The position numbers and the translations under genes were made by a program. The notes under the pieces were generated by a model, which did not search any database, was not told where the DNA came from, and saw nothing but the letters and a program-made list of their open reading frames with translations. Below, piece after piece: positions 12,599 to 21,479 of a stretch of DNA of 34,327 nt (position 1 is its first letter; the number at the start of each line of letters is the position of its first letter). Source of the stretch: Penium margaritaceum (taxonomy: Eukaryota; Streptophyta; Zygnematophyceae; Desmidiales; Peniaceae); contig SZWC01025671.1 of assembly GCA_023375785.1 (NCBI GenBank), positions 1 to 34,327 of the forward strand, given 5' to 3'.

Positions 12599-14042
12599 CT
12601 ACAATTCGTACAGTTTTGTACAACTCCGTAGAGATTTGTACAGAGTTGTAGCGAATTGTAGCAAGTTGTACAGAGTTGTATGGAGTTGTACGGAGTTGTA
12701 CGGAGGTGTACAGAGTTGTACGGAGGTGTACGGAGTTATCCAAGTTGTACGGAGTTGTACGGAGTTATGGTGAGTTGTAGCGAGTTGTAGCAAGTTGTAC
12801 GGTAATATGCTGAATTGTACAGAGCTGTACAGAGGTGTATGGAGCTGTACAGAGTTTGACGTGATTGTATGGAGCTTGACAGAGTTGTACGACATTGTAC
12901 GGACTTGTATGGAGTCTTACAGGGTTGTACGAAGTTGTACAGAGTTGTACCGAGTTGTACCAATTTGTACGGAGTTGTACAGAGTTTTATGGAGTTGTGG
13001 TACCGTCTCAGGAGTTATACGGAGCTAAAAGGAGTTGTACGGAGTTGTACAAAGCTGTACGGATTAGTACGGAGTTGTACATATCTGTACAATGTTGTAC
13101 GGAGTTATACGGAGTTGTACGGAGTTATACATGGGTGTAGCGAATTGAAAAGATTTCTATGGAGCTGTACAGAGTTAGAATGGGTTGTACTGAGTTGTAC
13201 AAAGTTGTACATATTTTGTACGGAGTTGTTTGTAGTTGTATGGAGTTATATGGAGTGGTACGGAGTTGTACATAGTTGTAGCAATTTGTATAGAGTTGTA
13301 CAAAGATGTACAGAGTTGTACGGAGTTGTGCAGAGTTGTACAAAATTGTACGGAGTATTAGCGAGTTGTACGTTGTTGTAACAAGCTCTATTGATGTGTA
13401 CGGAGTTGGATGGAGTTGTACAGAGTTTGACGTAGTTGTCAGAGTTAAGCAGAGTCATACGGAGTTGTACGGAGTTGTACAGAGTCGTGCAGAGTTGTAC
13501 AACGTTGTACAGAGTTGTTGGAGGTCATTCACAATTGTAGGGAGTTGTACAGAATTGTACGGGGTTATACCGAGGTGTACATAGTTGTACAGTGCTGTAC
13601 ATGGTTGTACAGAGTTGTACATAGTTGTACACATATGTACGGAGTTGTATGAATTTGTAGCAAGTTGTAGAAACGTTGTTCAGAATTGTATGTTGTAAGG
13701 AGTTGTATGGGGTTGTACGGATGTGTACGGAGTTGCAGCAAGTTGCATCAAGTTAAACGGAGTTGTACATATGTGTACGTACTTGAACAAAGTTGCATAG
13801 AGTTGTATGGAGTTGGACATAGTTGAATAGAGCTGTACGGCATTGAACGGAGTTGTACGGAGTTATACAAAGTGGTACGGCACTGTACAGAGCTGTACGG
13901 AGTTGAATGGATTTGTTCATAGTTGTACAGGGTTGTACGGAGTTGAACGGAGTAGTACTGAGTTGTACGGAGTTGTACGGGATTCTACAGAGTTGTACGG
14001 ATTTGTACAGAGTTATACGGAGTTGTAGCAATTTGTACGGAG
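12599..14042 (+). repeat. 10-bp repeat family B, forward array
   Basis: About 140 copies of a 10-bp unit, consensus GTACGGAGTT with GTACAGAGTT as a common variant, often alternating as a 20-bp dimer. Many variants occur. Open frames encode only simple repeats such as ELYGVVQSCT and are not genes. Confidence 0.93.
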
Positions 14043-15665
14043 GCCCAAGACAACTGGAGCAAGGCCAAGACAACTGGAGGAAGGCCAAGACAACTACAGC
14101 AAGGCCAAGACAACTAGAGCAAGGCCAAGACAGCTGAAGCAAGACCATGACAACTGAAGCAAGCCGAAGACAACTGGAGCGAGGCCAAGACAACTGATGC
14201 AAGCCCAATACAACTGGAGCAAGGCCAAGACAACTGGAGCAAGCACAAGACAACTGCATCAAGGCCAAGACATCTGGAGCAAGGCCAAGATAACTGGCGC
14301 AAGGCCAAGACAATTGGAGCAAGGCCAAGACAAGTGGAGCAAGGCCAAGACAACTGGAGCAAGCCCAAGACAACTAGAGCACGCCTAAGACAACTGGAGC
14401 AAGGCCAAGACGACTGAAGCAAGCCCAAGAGAACTGGAGCAAGCCCAAGACAACTGGAGCAAGGCCAATACAGGTGGGGTAAGCCCAAGACAACTGGAGC
14501 AAGCCCAAGAAAACTGGAGCAAGTCCACGACAACTGGAGCAAGGCCAATACAACTGGAGCAAAGCCAAGACAACTAGAGCACGCTAAAGACAACTGGGCC
14601 AGACCCAAGACAACTAGAACAAGGCTAAGACAACTCGAGCACGGCCAAGACAACTGGAACGAGCCCACGATAACTGGAGCAAGCCCAAGACAACTGAAGC
14701 AAGCCCAAGACAATTGGAACTAGGCCAAGACAACTGGAGCAAGCACTAGACAACTTGAGCATGGCCAAGACAACTGGAGCAACCCCAAGATAGCTGGAGC
14801 AAGCCCAAGACAACTGGAGCAAGCCCAAGAGAACTGGAGCGAGCCCAAGACAACTGGAGCGAGCCTAAGACAACTAGAGCAAGGCCAAGACAATGGGAGA
14901 AAGGCCAGGACAACAAGAGCAAGGCCAAGACAGCTGGAGAAAGCTCAAGACAACTGGAGCAAAGCCAATACAACTGAAGAAAGGCCGAGACAACTGGAGC
15001 AAGCCCAATACAACTGGAGCAAGCCCAAGACAACTGGAGCAAGCCCAAGACAATTGGAGCAAGCCCAATACAGCTGGAGTAAGCCCAATACAACCGGAGC
15101 AAGGCCAAGACAACTGGAGGAAGCCTATGAAAACTGGAGCAATCACAATACAATTGAAGCAATGCCAAGACAACTGCAGCAAGGCCAAGATAACTGGAGC
15201 AAGGCCAAGACAACTAGATCAAGCCCAATACAACTGGAGCAAGCCCAAAACAACTGGAGCAAGCCCAAAACAACTGGAGCAAGGCCAAGACATCAAGAGC
15301 AAGCCCAAGACAACTGGTACAGGGCCAATAAAACAAGAGCAAGCCCAAGACAGCTGGAGCAAGCCCAAGAGAACTGGAGCAAGGCCAAGACAACTGAAGC
15401 AAGCCCAAGACAGCTGGAGCAAGGCCAAGACAACTGGAACAAGCCCAAGACAACGGGAGTAAGGCCAATACAACTGGAGTAAGCCCAAGACAATTGGAGC
15501 AAGCCCATGACATCGGAGCAAGGCAACGACAACTTGAGCAAGCCCAGGACAATTGGAGCAAGTCCAAGACAACTGGAGCAAGCCCAATACAACTGGAGCA
15601 AGGCAAAGACAGCTGGAGCAAGGTCAAGACACCTGGAGCAAGCCCAAGACGACTGGAGCACTGGA
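14043..15665 (-). repeat. 20-bp minisatellite family A, largest reverse array
   Basis: About 81 copies of CCAAGACAACTGGAGCAAGS, the longest family A array here. The left border is ACGGAG followed by GCCCAAGAC; the right border degrades through GGAGCACTGGAGCACTTGAG into unique sequence. Long open frames on both strands are repeat by-products. Confidence 0.92.
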
Positions 15666-15931
15666 GCACTTGAGCAATTCGCTCCGTCACTCTCGCTTCT
15701 GCCCATCTCCTATTGTCGCATCAATGGTGCACTCTCGTCGTCGGAATTCTCTTGCTACACTCTTGTCTACCTCACAACTTGACCTCACTTCCTGCAACGT
15801 CCTTTTCCGAGCTTTTGGCCATGTCCTTGGCTGGCCTCAAGGCTCTCTCCTCCAGCTTTCCCTCCTAGGCGCCTCTGCATACTGCACTGCTTCTACTTGT
15901 TTCTCCTCCCACTCTCTATACACCACCTCGT
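15666..15931. other. Unique spacer between family A and family B arrays
   Basis: About 265 bp of non-repetitive, pyrimidine-rich plus-strand sequence. A frame running from family A through the spacer to about 15978 stays open and gives a non-repeat stretch of about 85 residues (containing SLRHSRFCPSP and LGWPQGSLLQLS), but I recognise no domain and the ends are repeat. It may be a fragment of a dispersed element. No promoter or RNA gene is evident. Confidence 0.5.
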
Positions 15932-17183
15932 TAAACTCCGTACAACTCCATACAGCTCCGTACAACTCTGTAAACTGATGCACAACTCTGTCCAACTCCG
16001 TACAGTTTTGTACAACGCGCTTCAACCCCGTACAACTCCGTAAAACTCTCTACTACTCTATACAATTCCATACAACTCTATATAACTCAGTTCAACTCTG
16101 AACACCTCCGTACAACTCCGTACAAGCGTGCACAACTCTGTACAACTTAGTAGAACTCTGTACAATTCCATAAAACAATGTACGGTTTTGTTTAATTCCT
16201 TATAGTCCCTTACAACTCTGTACAACTCCGTACAACTCCATACAAAAATGCAAGACTCCATTAAACCCCGGATAACACTGAACAACATCGTTCAACTTTG
16301 TAAAATGTGCTACATTTCTGTACAACATCGTACCATTGCGTACAACTCTGTACATATGTGTTCAACTCCCTACAATGCCATACAGCTCTATACTACTCTG
16401 TACAACTCCGTAAAACTATATACAACCCCGTGCATCTTTGTATGTATTTGTACAAGTCCTTCCAACTCCGTACAACTCCGTACAACGTTGTACAACTCCG
16501 TACAACACTTCAACTATGTACAACTCCGTACAACTATGTATATCTCCATACAACTCTGTATCACTCCGTATAACATTGTACAACTCCGTACAACTCTGTA
16601 CTACTCTTCACAACTCGGTACATATTTGTACAACTCTGCAATTCTTACTACAACTATGTACTACTCCGCACAACCCATGTAAGCTCTACACAACTTTGTA
16701 CAACTCTGTACATCTCCCTATAACTTTGTACGACTCCCTACGACTGCGTACAGCTTTGTACAGCTCGGTACAGCTCTGTAAAACTCTGTATAGCTCCGTA
16801 TAAATCTGTAGAACTCTGTATAGCTCCGTACAACCCCGTACAACTCTGTCCAACTCCGTACAACTCTTTCCAACTCTGTTCAACTCTGTACAACTCCATG
16901 CAATTTGGTACAACTCCGTACAACTTGCTGCAACTCCGTACAACTTTGTACAACTCTGTACAACTGTGTATACCTTTGTACAACTCTGTAGAACTCCATA
17001 AAACTATGTACAACTCCGCACAAATCGCTACAACTATACACAGCTCCATATAGCTTCGAAAAACTCCGTACCACTCCGTTCAATTCCGAACAATTATGTA
17101 AAACTCCGTACAACTCTGTACAACTCCGTACAACTCCGTACGGCTCCGTACAAGTCCATACGACTCCGTACACATCCATACTA
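15932..17183 (-). repeat. 10-bp repeat family B, reverse array
   Basis: About 125 copies of AACTCCGTAC / AACTCTGTAC, inverted relative to 12599-14042. With the family A array and unique spacer between, the two family B arrays form another large inverted arrangement. No gene is supported. Confidence 0.92.
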
Positions 17184-17703
17184 CCCTTTACAACTAGATT
17201 AACTGAGACAACCAATCTCAACAACCATGGATTCCATCCACAGACAAATTGTTCATTGTTCGGTATGCACCAAACGGGTGTACCATGATCACAATAATTT
17301 CGGTACAAATTGGAAGAACACCTTTCGGGTGTCAGTTCCATATGACTGTGGTTGAACACCTCCGACTCACATCCGGTGATCCTGGAACAACTAGTTCATG
17401 AAATTGTTTGCGATTATGTAATTGCGTGCAAGGGTTCCATTCAAGATCCTGTCAGTGGATTGTGTTTGCCAAATTGCAACAATCCGTGTTGCTTCAATAT
17501 CTTCTAGTATGTACATTTGGTGCTTCCCTTCACTAGAGTGTCTCCATATGCCTCGCCCCAGGCACTCGTGGAGGGGATTGCACTCATTGAAGACATCCTG
17601 TCAAACATCCACCATTGTGGATACCACCGCAGCAACATCCAAAATTGTATACTTGCATTCGGCAATGTACTTCAATTGAACCATCCCCAAAACCAAGGGG
17701 CTT

Positions 17704-17751
17704 GAGTCGCTTCACCATGACCTTTCGGGTCATTGAAGCATGGTTCGACTC
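17704..17751. other. Long three-segment hairpin
   Basis: GAGTCG, CTTCA and ATGACC pair in order with CGACTC, TGAAG and GGTCAT, making a 17-bp interrupted stem topped by the pentaloop TTTCG (17723-17727). Only small internal loops (2 nt left, 7 nt right) break it. Confidence 0.8.
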
Positions 17752-17865
17752 CACTGTAGTCATTATGATCTCTCTCGGATATTGGTTTTGTTCCAACAAA
17801 TTGGATAGCTGGTACTACACCATACCTTGGTATGCCCGGAATCCATCTGCATCATGTTTAAAGAG

Positions 17866-17897
17866 CGTGACATACACGACTAGTGTACTATGTTACG
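17866..17897. other. Nested hairpin with GACTA loop
   Basis: CGTGACATA (17866-17874) pairs with TATGTTACG (17889-17897) through 9 bp including one G-T. Inside it CAC and GTG flank the pentaloop GACTA. Confidence 0.75.
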
Positions 17898-17907
17898 ATT
17901 GCTTCAA

Positions 17908-17965
17908 CCTTGAGATGTTTCTCAAAACATCAAAAGAATCTGATGAGAAACATCGTTTCTCAAGG
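17908..17965. other. Long hairpin with 11-bp perfect arms
   Basis: GATGTTTCTCA (17914-17924) is the exact reverse complement of 17944-17954. Outside it CCTTGA pairs with TCAAGG at 17960-17965. The right arm also forms a local 8-bp hairpin, TGAGAAAC with GTTTCTCA around ATC, so two folds compete. Confidence 0.8.
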
Positions 17966-18285
17966 CCTATGTGGATAGCCCTTTCACATCAACATTTAGT
18001 TATGACACACGGGTCATTAGTTGTCTCAATGCTGAATATGATATGGTGTGTGGTCGGTCGGACCACCAAGATGTAGGTACTAACACACTGTTAGCACAAA
18101 GCAATCGGCTTATGGGTCATCTCCGCGGTCATAACCTTTGGATGTCAAAACCTAGACCGTGACGTGATCCCAACTATGTCGCAGTTGACTTGTACAACAC
18201 TATGAGATCGCCATAGTACTCTGGGACTCCATCAGTAGAAAAAGAGCATCATCCGTTTTCTCTGAAATGGAATTTTCACATAATC

Positions 18286-18322
18286 GTGCGTAAACTCATG
18301 TCACCGACATCGGTTCACGCAC
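18286..18322. other. 15-bp hairpin with two symmetric mismatches
   Basis: GTGCGT, AACT and ATGTC on the left pair with ACGCAC, GGTT and GACAT on the right, each segment separated by a single 1x1 mismatch, closing on the triloop ACC. One pair is G-T. It has the size of a small precursor stem, but no small-RNA evidence exists here. Confidence 0.8.
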
Positions 18323-18326
18323 TTGT

Positions 18327-18372
18327 GTCTATCAATGTCCATGACATGTTCACTCATCGAGTGACGATAGAC
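18327..18372. other. Three-way junction structure
   Basis: An outer 7-bp stem, GTCTATC (18327-18333) with GATAGAC (18366-18372), encloses two complete hairpins: ATGTC-CAT-GACAT (18335-18347) and TCACTC-ATC-GAGTGA (18350-18364). Nearly every base is paired. It starts 4 nt after the hairpin at 18286-18322. Confidence 0.8.
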
Positions 18373-18398
18373 TGAAGGAATCGCCTTCAATTTTTTTT
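18373..18398 (+). terminator. Hairpin followed by T8
   Basis: TGAAGG-AATCG-CCTTCA, a 6-bp stem with the block's standard loop, is followed after one base by eight Ts. The shape resembles an intrinsic terminator; in a eukaryote the T-run alone could stop RNA polymerase III. No transcript is known, so this is a structural resemblance only. Confidence 0.35.
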
Positions 18399-18892
18399 GC
18401 ATTCGACATTCAGTCGACCTTGTCATACGCGAGAGAGTGACTCTTACAGTCTTTGACCACCGCACTGCGGCGGCTTAAACCGTTCAGGATCAAAAGAGGA
18501 GTCTCTCTTTCTCGCTGTGGTGTACTTACAATCCACTTTTTGAGTATTCTTGTGCTTTGAAGAGGGTTGTCGGTACACTTATGTACCTTCATGTTGTCGG
18601 TACCGACCGGATACCACAATTTGTATCCATTACTCACCGAGTGAGAAGGTGTCGATGGTTTTTCCATTGAGAATCTATTCAAGCGTATCATCTTTGACAC
18701 GTTCAATTGTGGACCGATTTTCACATTGTCCATGAGTAGTGGTGCACAAAACCTTCAAAAGGTACTTATGCATCCAGTACACACTGTGAACGAGCAGCGC
18801 AATGTCAATCATCGAGGATTGAAGTTTGCATGCTAACACACCGGGTCTGTTTCACATCTTATTACATGATCATGTCATTGGCTTAGACATGA

Positions 18893-18944
18893 GACAGTCG
18901 CATTTGCCTTTAAACATTGTAGCGCAATAAGACGTGCGACTGTC
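18893..18944. other. 10-bp perfect inverted repeat
   Basis: GACAGTCGCA (18893-18902) and TGCGACTGTC (18935-18944) are exact reverse complements around a 32-nt interval that can itself pair partly (ATTTGC with GCGCAAT). Confidence 0.75.
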
Positions 18945-19063
18945 GTCCTGTGCCTACCAAATAAATTGCTTGGTGAAATGGTGTCGCCATTTTTATCCAA
19001 AACATCAGCTGATACCGTCAGTCTGTTCAAATCTAAAAAAATGTTGTGATCATTCTTCAGTCC

Positions 19064-19103
19064 ACCTTATCCATAATTTGCCTCGGCAATTAGTGGATAA
19101 GGT
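19064..19103. other. 18-bp hairpin, nearly perfect
   Basis: ACCTTATCCA, TAAT and TGCC pair in order with TGGATAAGGT, ATTA and GGCA. The stem is broken only by single unpaired bases at 19078 and 19093, and the loop is 2 nt. It is the strongest stem in the window outside the tandem arrays. Confidence 0.85.
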
Positions 19104-19402
19104 TTTTGCGCATGTCGTGCACGTTATCCACGCATGCCGTGTACCCATTCCACATGGCTAAGGTGTCATAGCATGAATCACATACCATGATCCATTGAAA
19201 GTGGGTCTCTGGCATTTGGTCATGCGTGCCCGCGTTTGGCGGTCATACAAGCCGTGTATGTTTTGGAACTTGTGCTCAGCCGACTAGGCTTTAGTAGCAC
19301 ATTCCATGCATGGAAACGGAGGAGTTTGTCCACCTTTACCATGCTTTATAATTGAGGAAATCGTCCCGTTACACGTGTGACTTATCCATTGAAATTTGAT
19401 TT

Positions 19403-19421
19403 GTACTTCTGTCGGAAGTAC
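19403..19421. other. 7-bp hairpin with TGTCG loop
   Basis: GTACTTC-TGTCG-GAAGTAC, a perfect stem and a typical member of the pentaloop class. Confidence 0.8.
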
Positions 19422-19465
19422 CTTTTCATACTGCTATCCGCACGGAGAAGTTTTTAACTTCCTAA

Positions 19466-19488
19466 GGTCGTCACAGTCGGTGACGGCT
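19466..19488. other. 9-bp hairpin with AGTCG loop
   Basis: GGTCGTCAC pairs with GTGACGGCT, including two G-T pairs, around the loop AGTCG. Confidence 0.78.
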
Positions 19489-19934
19489 GAGACCGCTGTA
19501 TTTGTGTTACACCATTCGGGCATACCGCTGATCACCACTGCTGCCTGTGATTGTTTCTAGCCATTCCTGTCAATCATTCAATTGAAGAACTCGACAGTGT
19601 GACTATCCTCAAACTCGTCGAGATGCCTTACAAATGGCAGCTGACATGTTTTTGGCACATCAATTGACATGCTCGGTGTACTAGTCCGTAGAATCATACC
19701 GCGCATAGATCGTATGCTTTCATTTGGTGGTATACTACAAGCTGGCACGACTAACTGAAGTGTTGGCTAGTTCTTTCTAGTGGATGCAACAGGGTGTGAT
19801 CGGTACCCAATTTTATTGATGCAATCAGCATCTAGTAACATGTGTTGTACCATGGAAACTAGCATAGCTAGTCCAACCAGAACTCACGGTCGTAGTACAT
19901 TCGACACTCGCATCAGTGGTGCACTTGGCACTCG

Positions 19935-19964
19935 TGACAAACGTTCAACCCGTAACTTTTGTCA
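19935..19964. other. 10-bp hairpin with one mismatch
   Basis: TGACAAA and GTT pair with TTTGTCA and AAC across a single C/T mismatch, with an 8-nt loop (19946-19953). Confidence 0.75.
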
Positions 19965-20231
19965 ATCACATAATTAGTGTCCACGACAATGGTGCATTTG
20001 ACACTCGTGTCCATTTAACCGACGCACCCGTCGCCCATGCATTCAACGCTCATAGTGATTGTGCATTCAACACTGGCGTGAATGCTACAATTGCATCTAC
20101 CATGTTAGTCATGCTCCCAATGCAACTGGAACTTGTCAATTATGGACGCTCGACCCTTGTGCAAGGATTTTCCCCATCGCGTGTGTGTGATCGGCGTTGA
20201 GTGCGATCGGTACTCACATTCTTGTTTTGTC

Positions 20232-20311
20232 AATATCCACTCGCAAATAAAAATACCCAGCATCCTTGGTGTAATCGACACCCATGTGGATACTCAGTTG
20301 GTATTTATTTC
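20232..20311. other. Nested hairpins
   Basis: TATCCAC (near 20235) pairs with GTGGATA (near 20286), and GGTGT-AATCG-ACACC (20268-20282) lies inside. An alternative pairing joins AAATAAAAATACC (near 20245) to GGTATTTATTT (near 20300) through 11 bp with a 2-nt bulge. Confidence 0.65.
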
Positions 20312-20354
20312 GGTCATATCTCCGTCGACCATAAGCAGTGCGTTCAGCACTAAC

Positions 20355-20381
20355 ATCACGGATGCTTTCGGCATCTGTGAT
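20355..20381. other. 11-bp hairpin with TTTCG loop
   Basis: ATCACGGATGC pairs without a mismatch (one G-T) with GCATCTGTGAT around TTTCG. Three nt later AAGTGC-AACTA-GCACTT (20384-20400) follows; AGTGC-GTTCA-GCACT (20337-20351) precedes. This is the densest run of the class. Confidence 0.82.
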
Positions 20382-20407
20382 AAAAGTGCAACTAGCACTT
20401 ATTTAGA

Positions 20408-20436
20408 GGTGTGTTCGACGCCATTTTTTTTTTTTT
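20408..20436 (+). terminator. Hairpin followed by T13
   Basis: GGTGT-GTTCG-ACGCC is followed by a single A and then 13 Ts (20424-20436). It repeats the hairpin-plus-T arrangement at 18373-18398. These are the two longest T-tracts of the 17184-21070 block and both follow a hairpin immediately. The T-run could instead be a retroelement tail on the other strand. Confidence 0.35.
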
Positions 20437-20615
20437 GCATCTATCACTTTTGCTATTGCTTGTAGTGCAATTGGCACTTACGTCAATGATGAGATCGACG
20501 CTCGTGTAACTGTGCAATCGGCACTCTTTTTGTGCAGTCTACATGTTTTGCATTGTTGCAACGAGTAGGTGAGTCGTCGAGTGGTCATAGCACGTTCGGT
20601 GCTTTCAACATTCCT

Positions 20616-20636
20616 CATTGAGAATTCATCTCGATG
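20616..20636. other. 8-bp hairpin with ATTCA loop
   Basis: CATTGAGA pairs with TCTCGATG (one G-T) around ATTCA. AGCAC-GTTCG-GTGCT lies just upstream at 20589-20603. Confidence 0.78.
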
Positions 20637-21035
20637 CATGCCCCTTCTGTGGTTTTGCAACCTGGTGCACGTTGTAGTTGTCGTTTTGCCTAAACAAAAC
20701 TGTTTAGCGCATGTACAACCTGTATGGAGCCATGGCATGGATTTTCACAGACAACCCGTATGGGTTTTGTCACAAAATACACAAACTATGAGGTTAATTT
20801 ACATGATTCTAGGCACTGTCGGTGATAAATTTCTCACATTGAAGAATTTCCAAGTGAATTTCATTCATGAAATGGAAAACTGCTGATTTTCATCCTTTTT
20901 GTGCCACGGAATGGATCAGAAAAAGAAAACCAGGGCCGCTAGTTTTCGGAAAAGCTCAACCAGAGCATTGAGATTTTTGCGTTGAAACCCATGATCAACT
21001 TGACTACCCACTCAGGTTTGAGCACAAACGTTTTC

Positions 21036-21062
21036 ACCGTTTCAAATGTTTTTGAACACGGT
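21036..21062. other. 11-bp hairpin with one bulge
   Basis: ACCGT and TTCAAA pair with ACGGT and TTTGAA around a 4-nt loop with one bulged C on the right. After this point the hairpins become sparser. Confidence 0.75.
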
Positions 21063-21219
21063 TGACAAAGAATTCCTCAACTTGAGGATTCATGAAGAAT
21101 GAAACAAATTTTGGCACGTCAAGTGGCCCTTTCTTTCGTTTCATGATTGGAATCTTCCAAGCGTCACCTGGTGGTGTGTTGAGAAAATAATAGCTTTTCC
21201 CCATTTTCCATGAGTAGGA

Positions 21220-21450
21220 AAACATGCTTAAAACAATATTTGATAAATTCTGATATTATTGTAGTGCTCAGACCAACCTCCTTGCCATTTCTTTACGACG
21301 GTCAAAACCGGGTTCAGAGGATGATATTATCTCACTTTTCCGTGGGCAAGGCCTGGGGGAGAAAAACCGCATGTCCACACGGAGATTCGAATTTGTGACC
21401 TTTCGTTACTCGAACCGAGGTCAAACGCTTGCGCCACTGAGACCTGTTCT
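21220..21450 (-). mobile_element. SINE-like element with tRNA-derived head
   Basis: On the minus strand 21378-21448 resembles a tRNA 5' half plus T-arm. A perfect polymerase III A box, TGGCGCAAGCG (21436-21426; consensus TRGYNNARNNG), lies about 33 nt upstream of a B-box-like ATTCGAATC (21392-21384; 8 of 9 to GWTCRANNC). It is preceded by GTCTCAG, as in many tRNA D-arm regions. The acceptor stem does not pair and no clear anticodon arm forms, so a tRNA-derived SINE or tRNA relic is likelier than a working tRNA. The body would extend toward 21220; I see neither a tail nor target-site duplications, so that end is approximate. Confidence 0.5.
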
Positions 21451-21479
21451 CTCCGTTTGCAAAGAACATGTCCTTCGGG

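Larger units (their letters stand above)
17184..21070. other. Hairpin-dense non-tandem block
   Basis: About 3.9 kb with no tandem repeat and no convincing gene: ORFs are at most about 150 codons, do not overlap into a gene model, and show no domain I know. What it does hold is short inverted repeats at a density far above chance. At least 29 have exactly 5 nt between the arms, and others have 2-4 or 6-9 nt loops. The stems are all different, so this is not a repeated sequence but a repeated shape. Perfect palindromes also occur: TTCAATTGAA (about 17671), GTCGGTACCGAC (18596), ACATGATCATGT (18864), ATCAGCTGAT (about 19007) and TTCCATGCATGGAA (19302). Stems often include G-T pairs, which fits either selection at the RNA level or cytosine deamination after the hairpins formed. 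The best single examples are listed separately. Confidence 0.75.

Noticed and set aside
12599..17183. Telomeric repeat
   Set aside because: The 10-bp unit GTACGGAGTT is unlike known telomere motifs, is internal, and occurs in both orientations.
17422..18162. Overlapping ORFs of 60-153 codons as a gene
   Set aside because: No domain, no consistent frame, and the bases are largely explained by inverted repeats such as 17704-17751 and 17908-17965.
21378..21448. Functional tRNA gene on the minus strand
   Set aside because: Box sequences fit, but no pairing acceptor stem or clear anticodon arm could be built.
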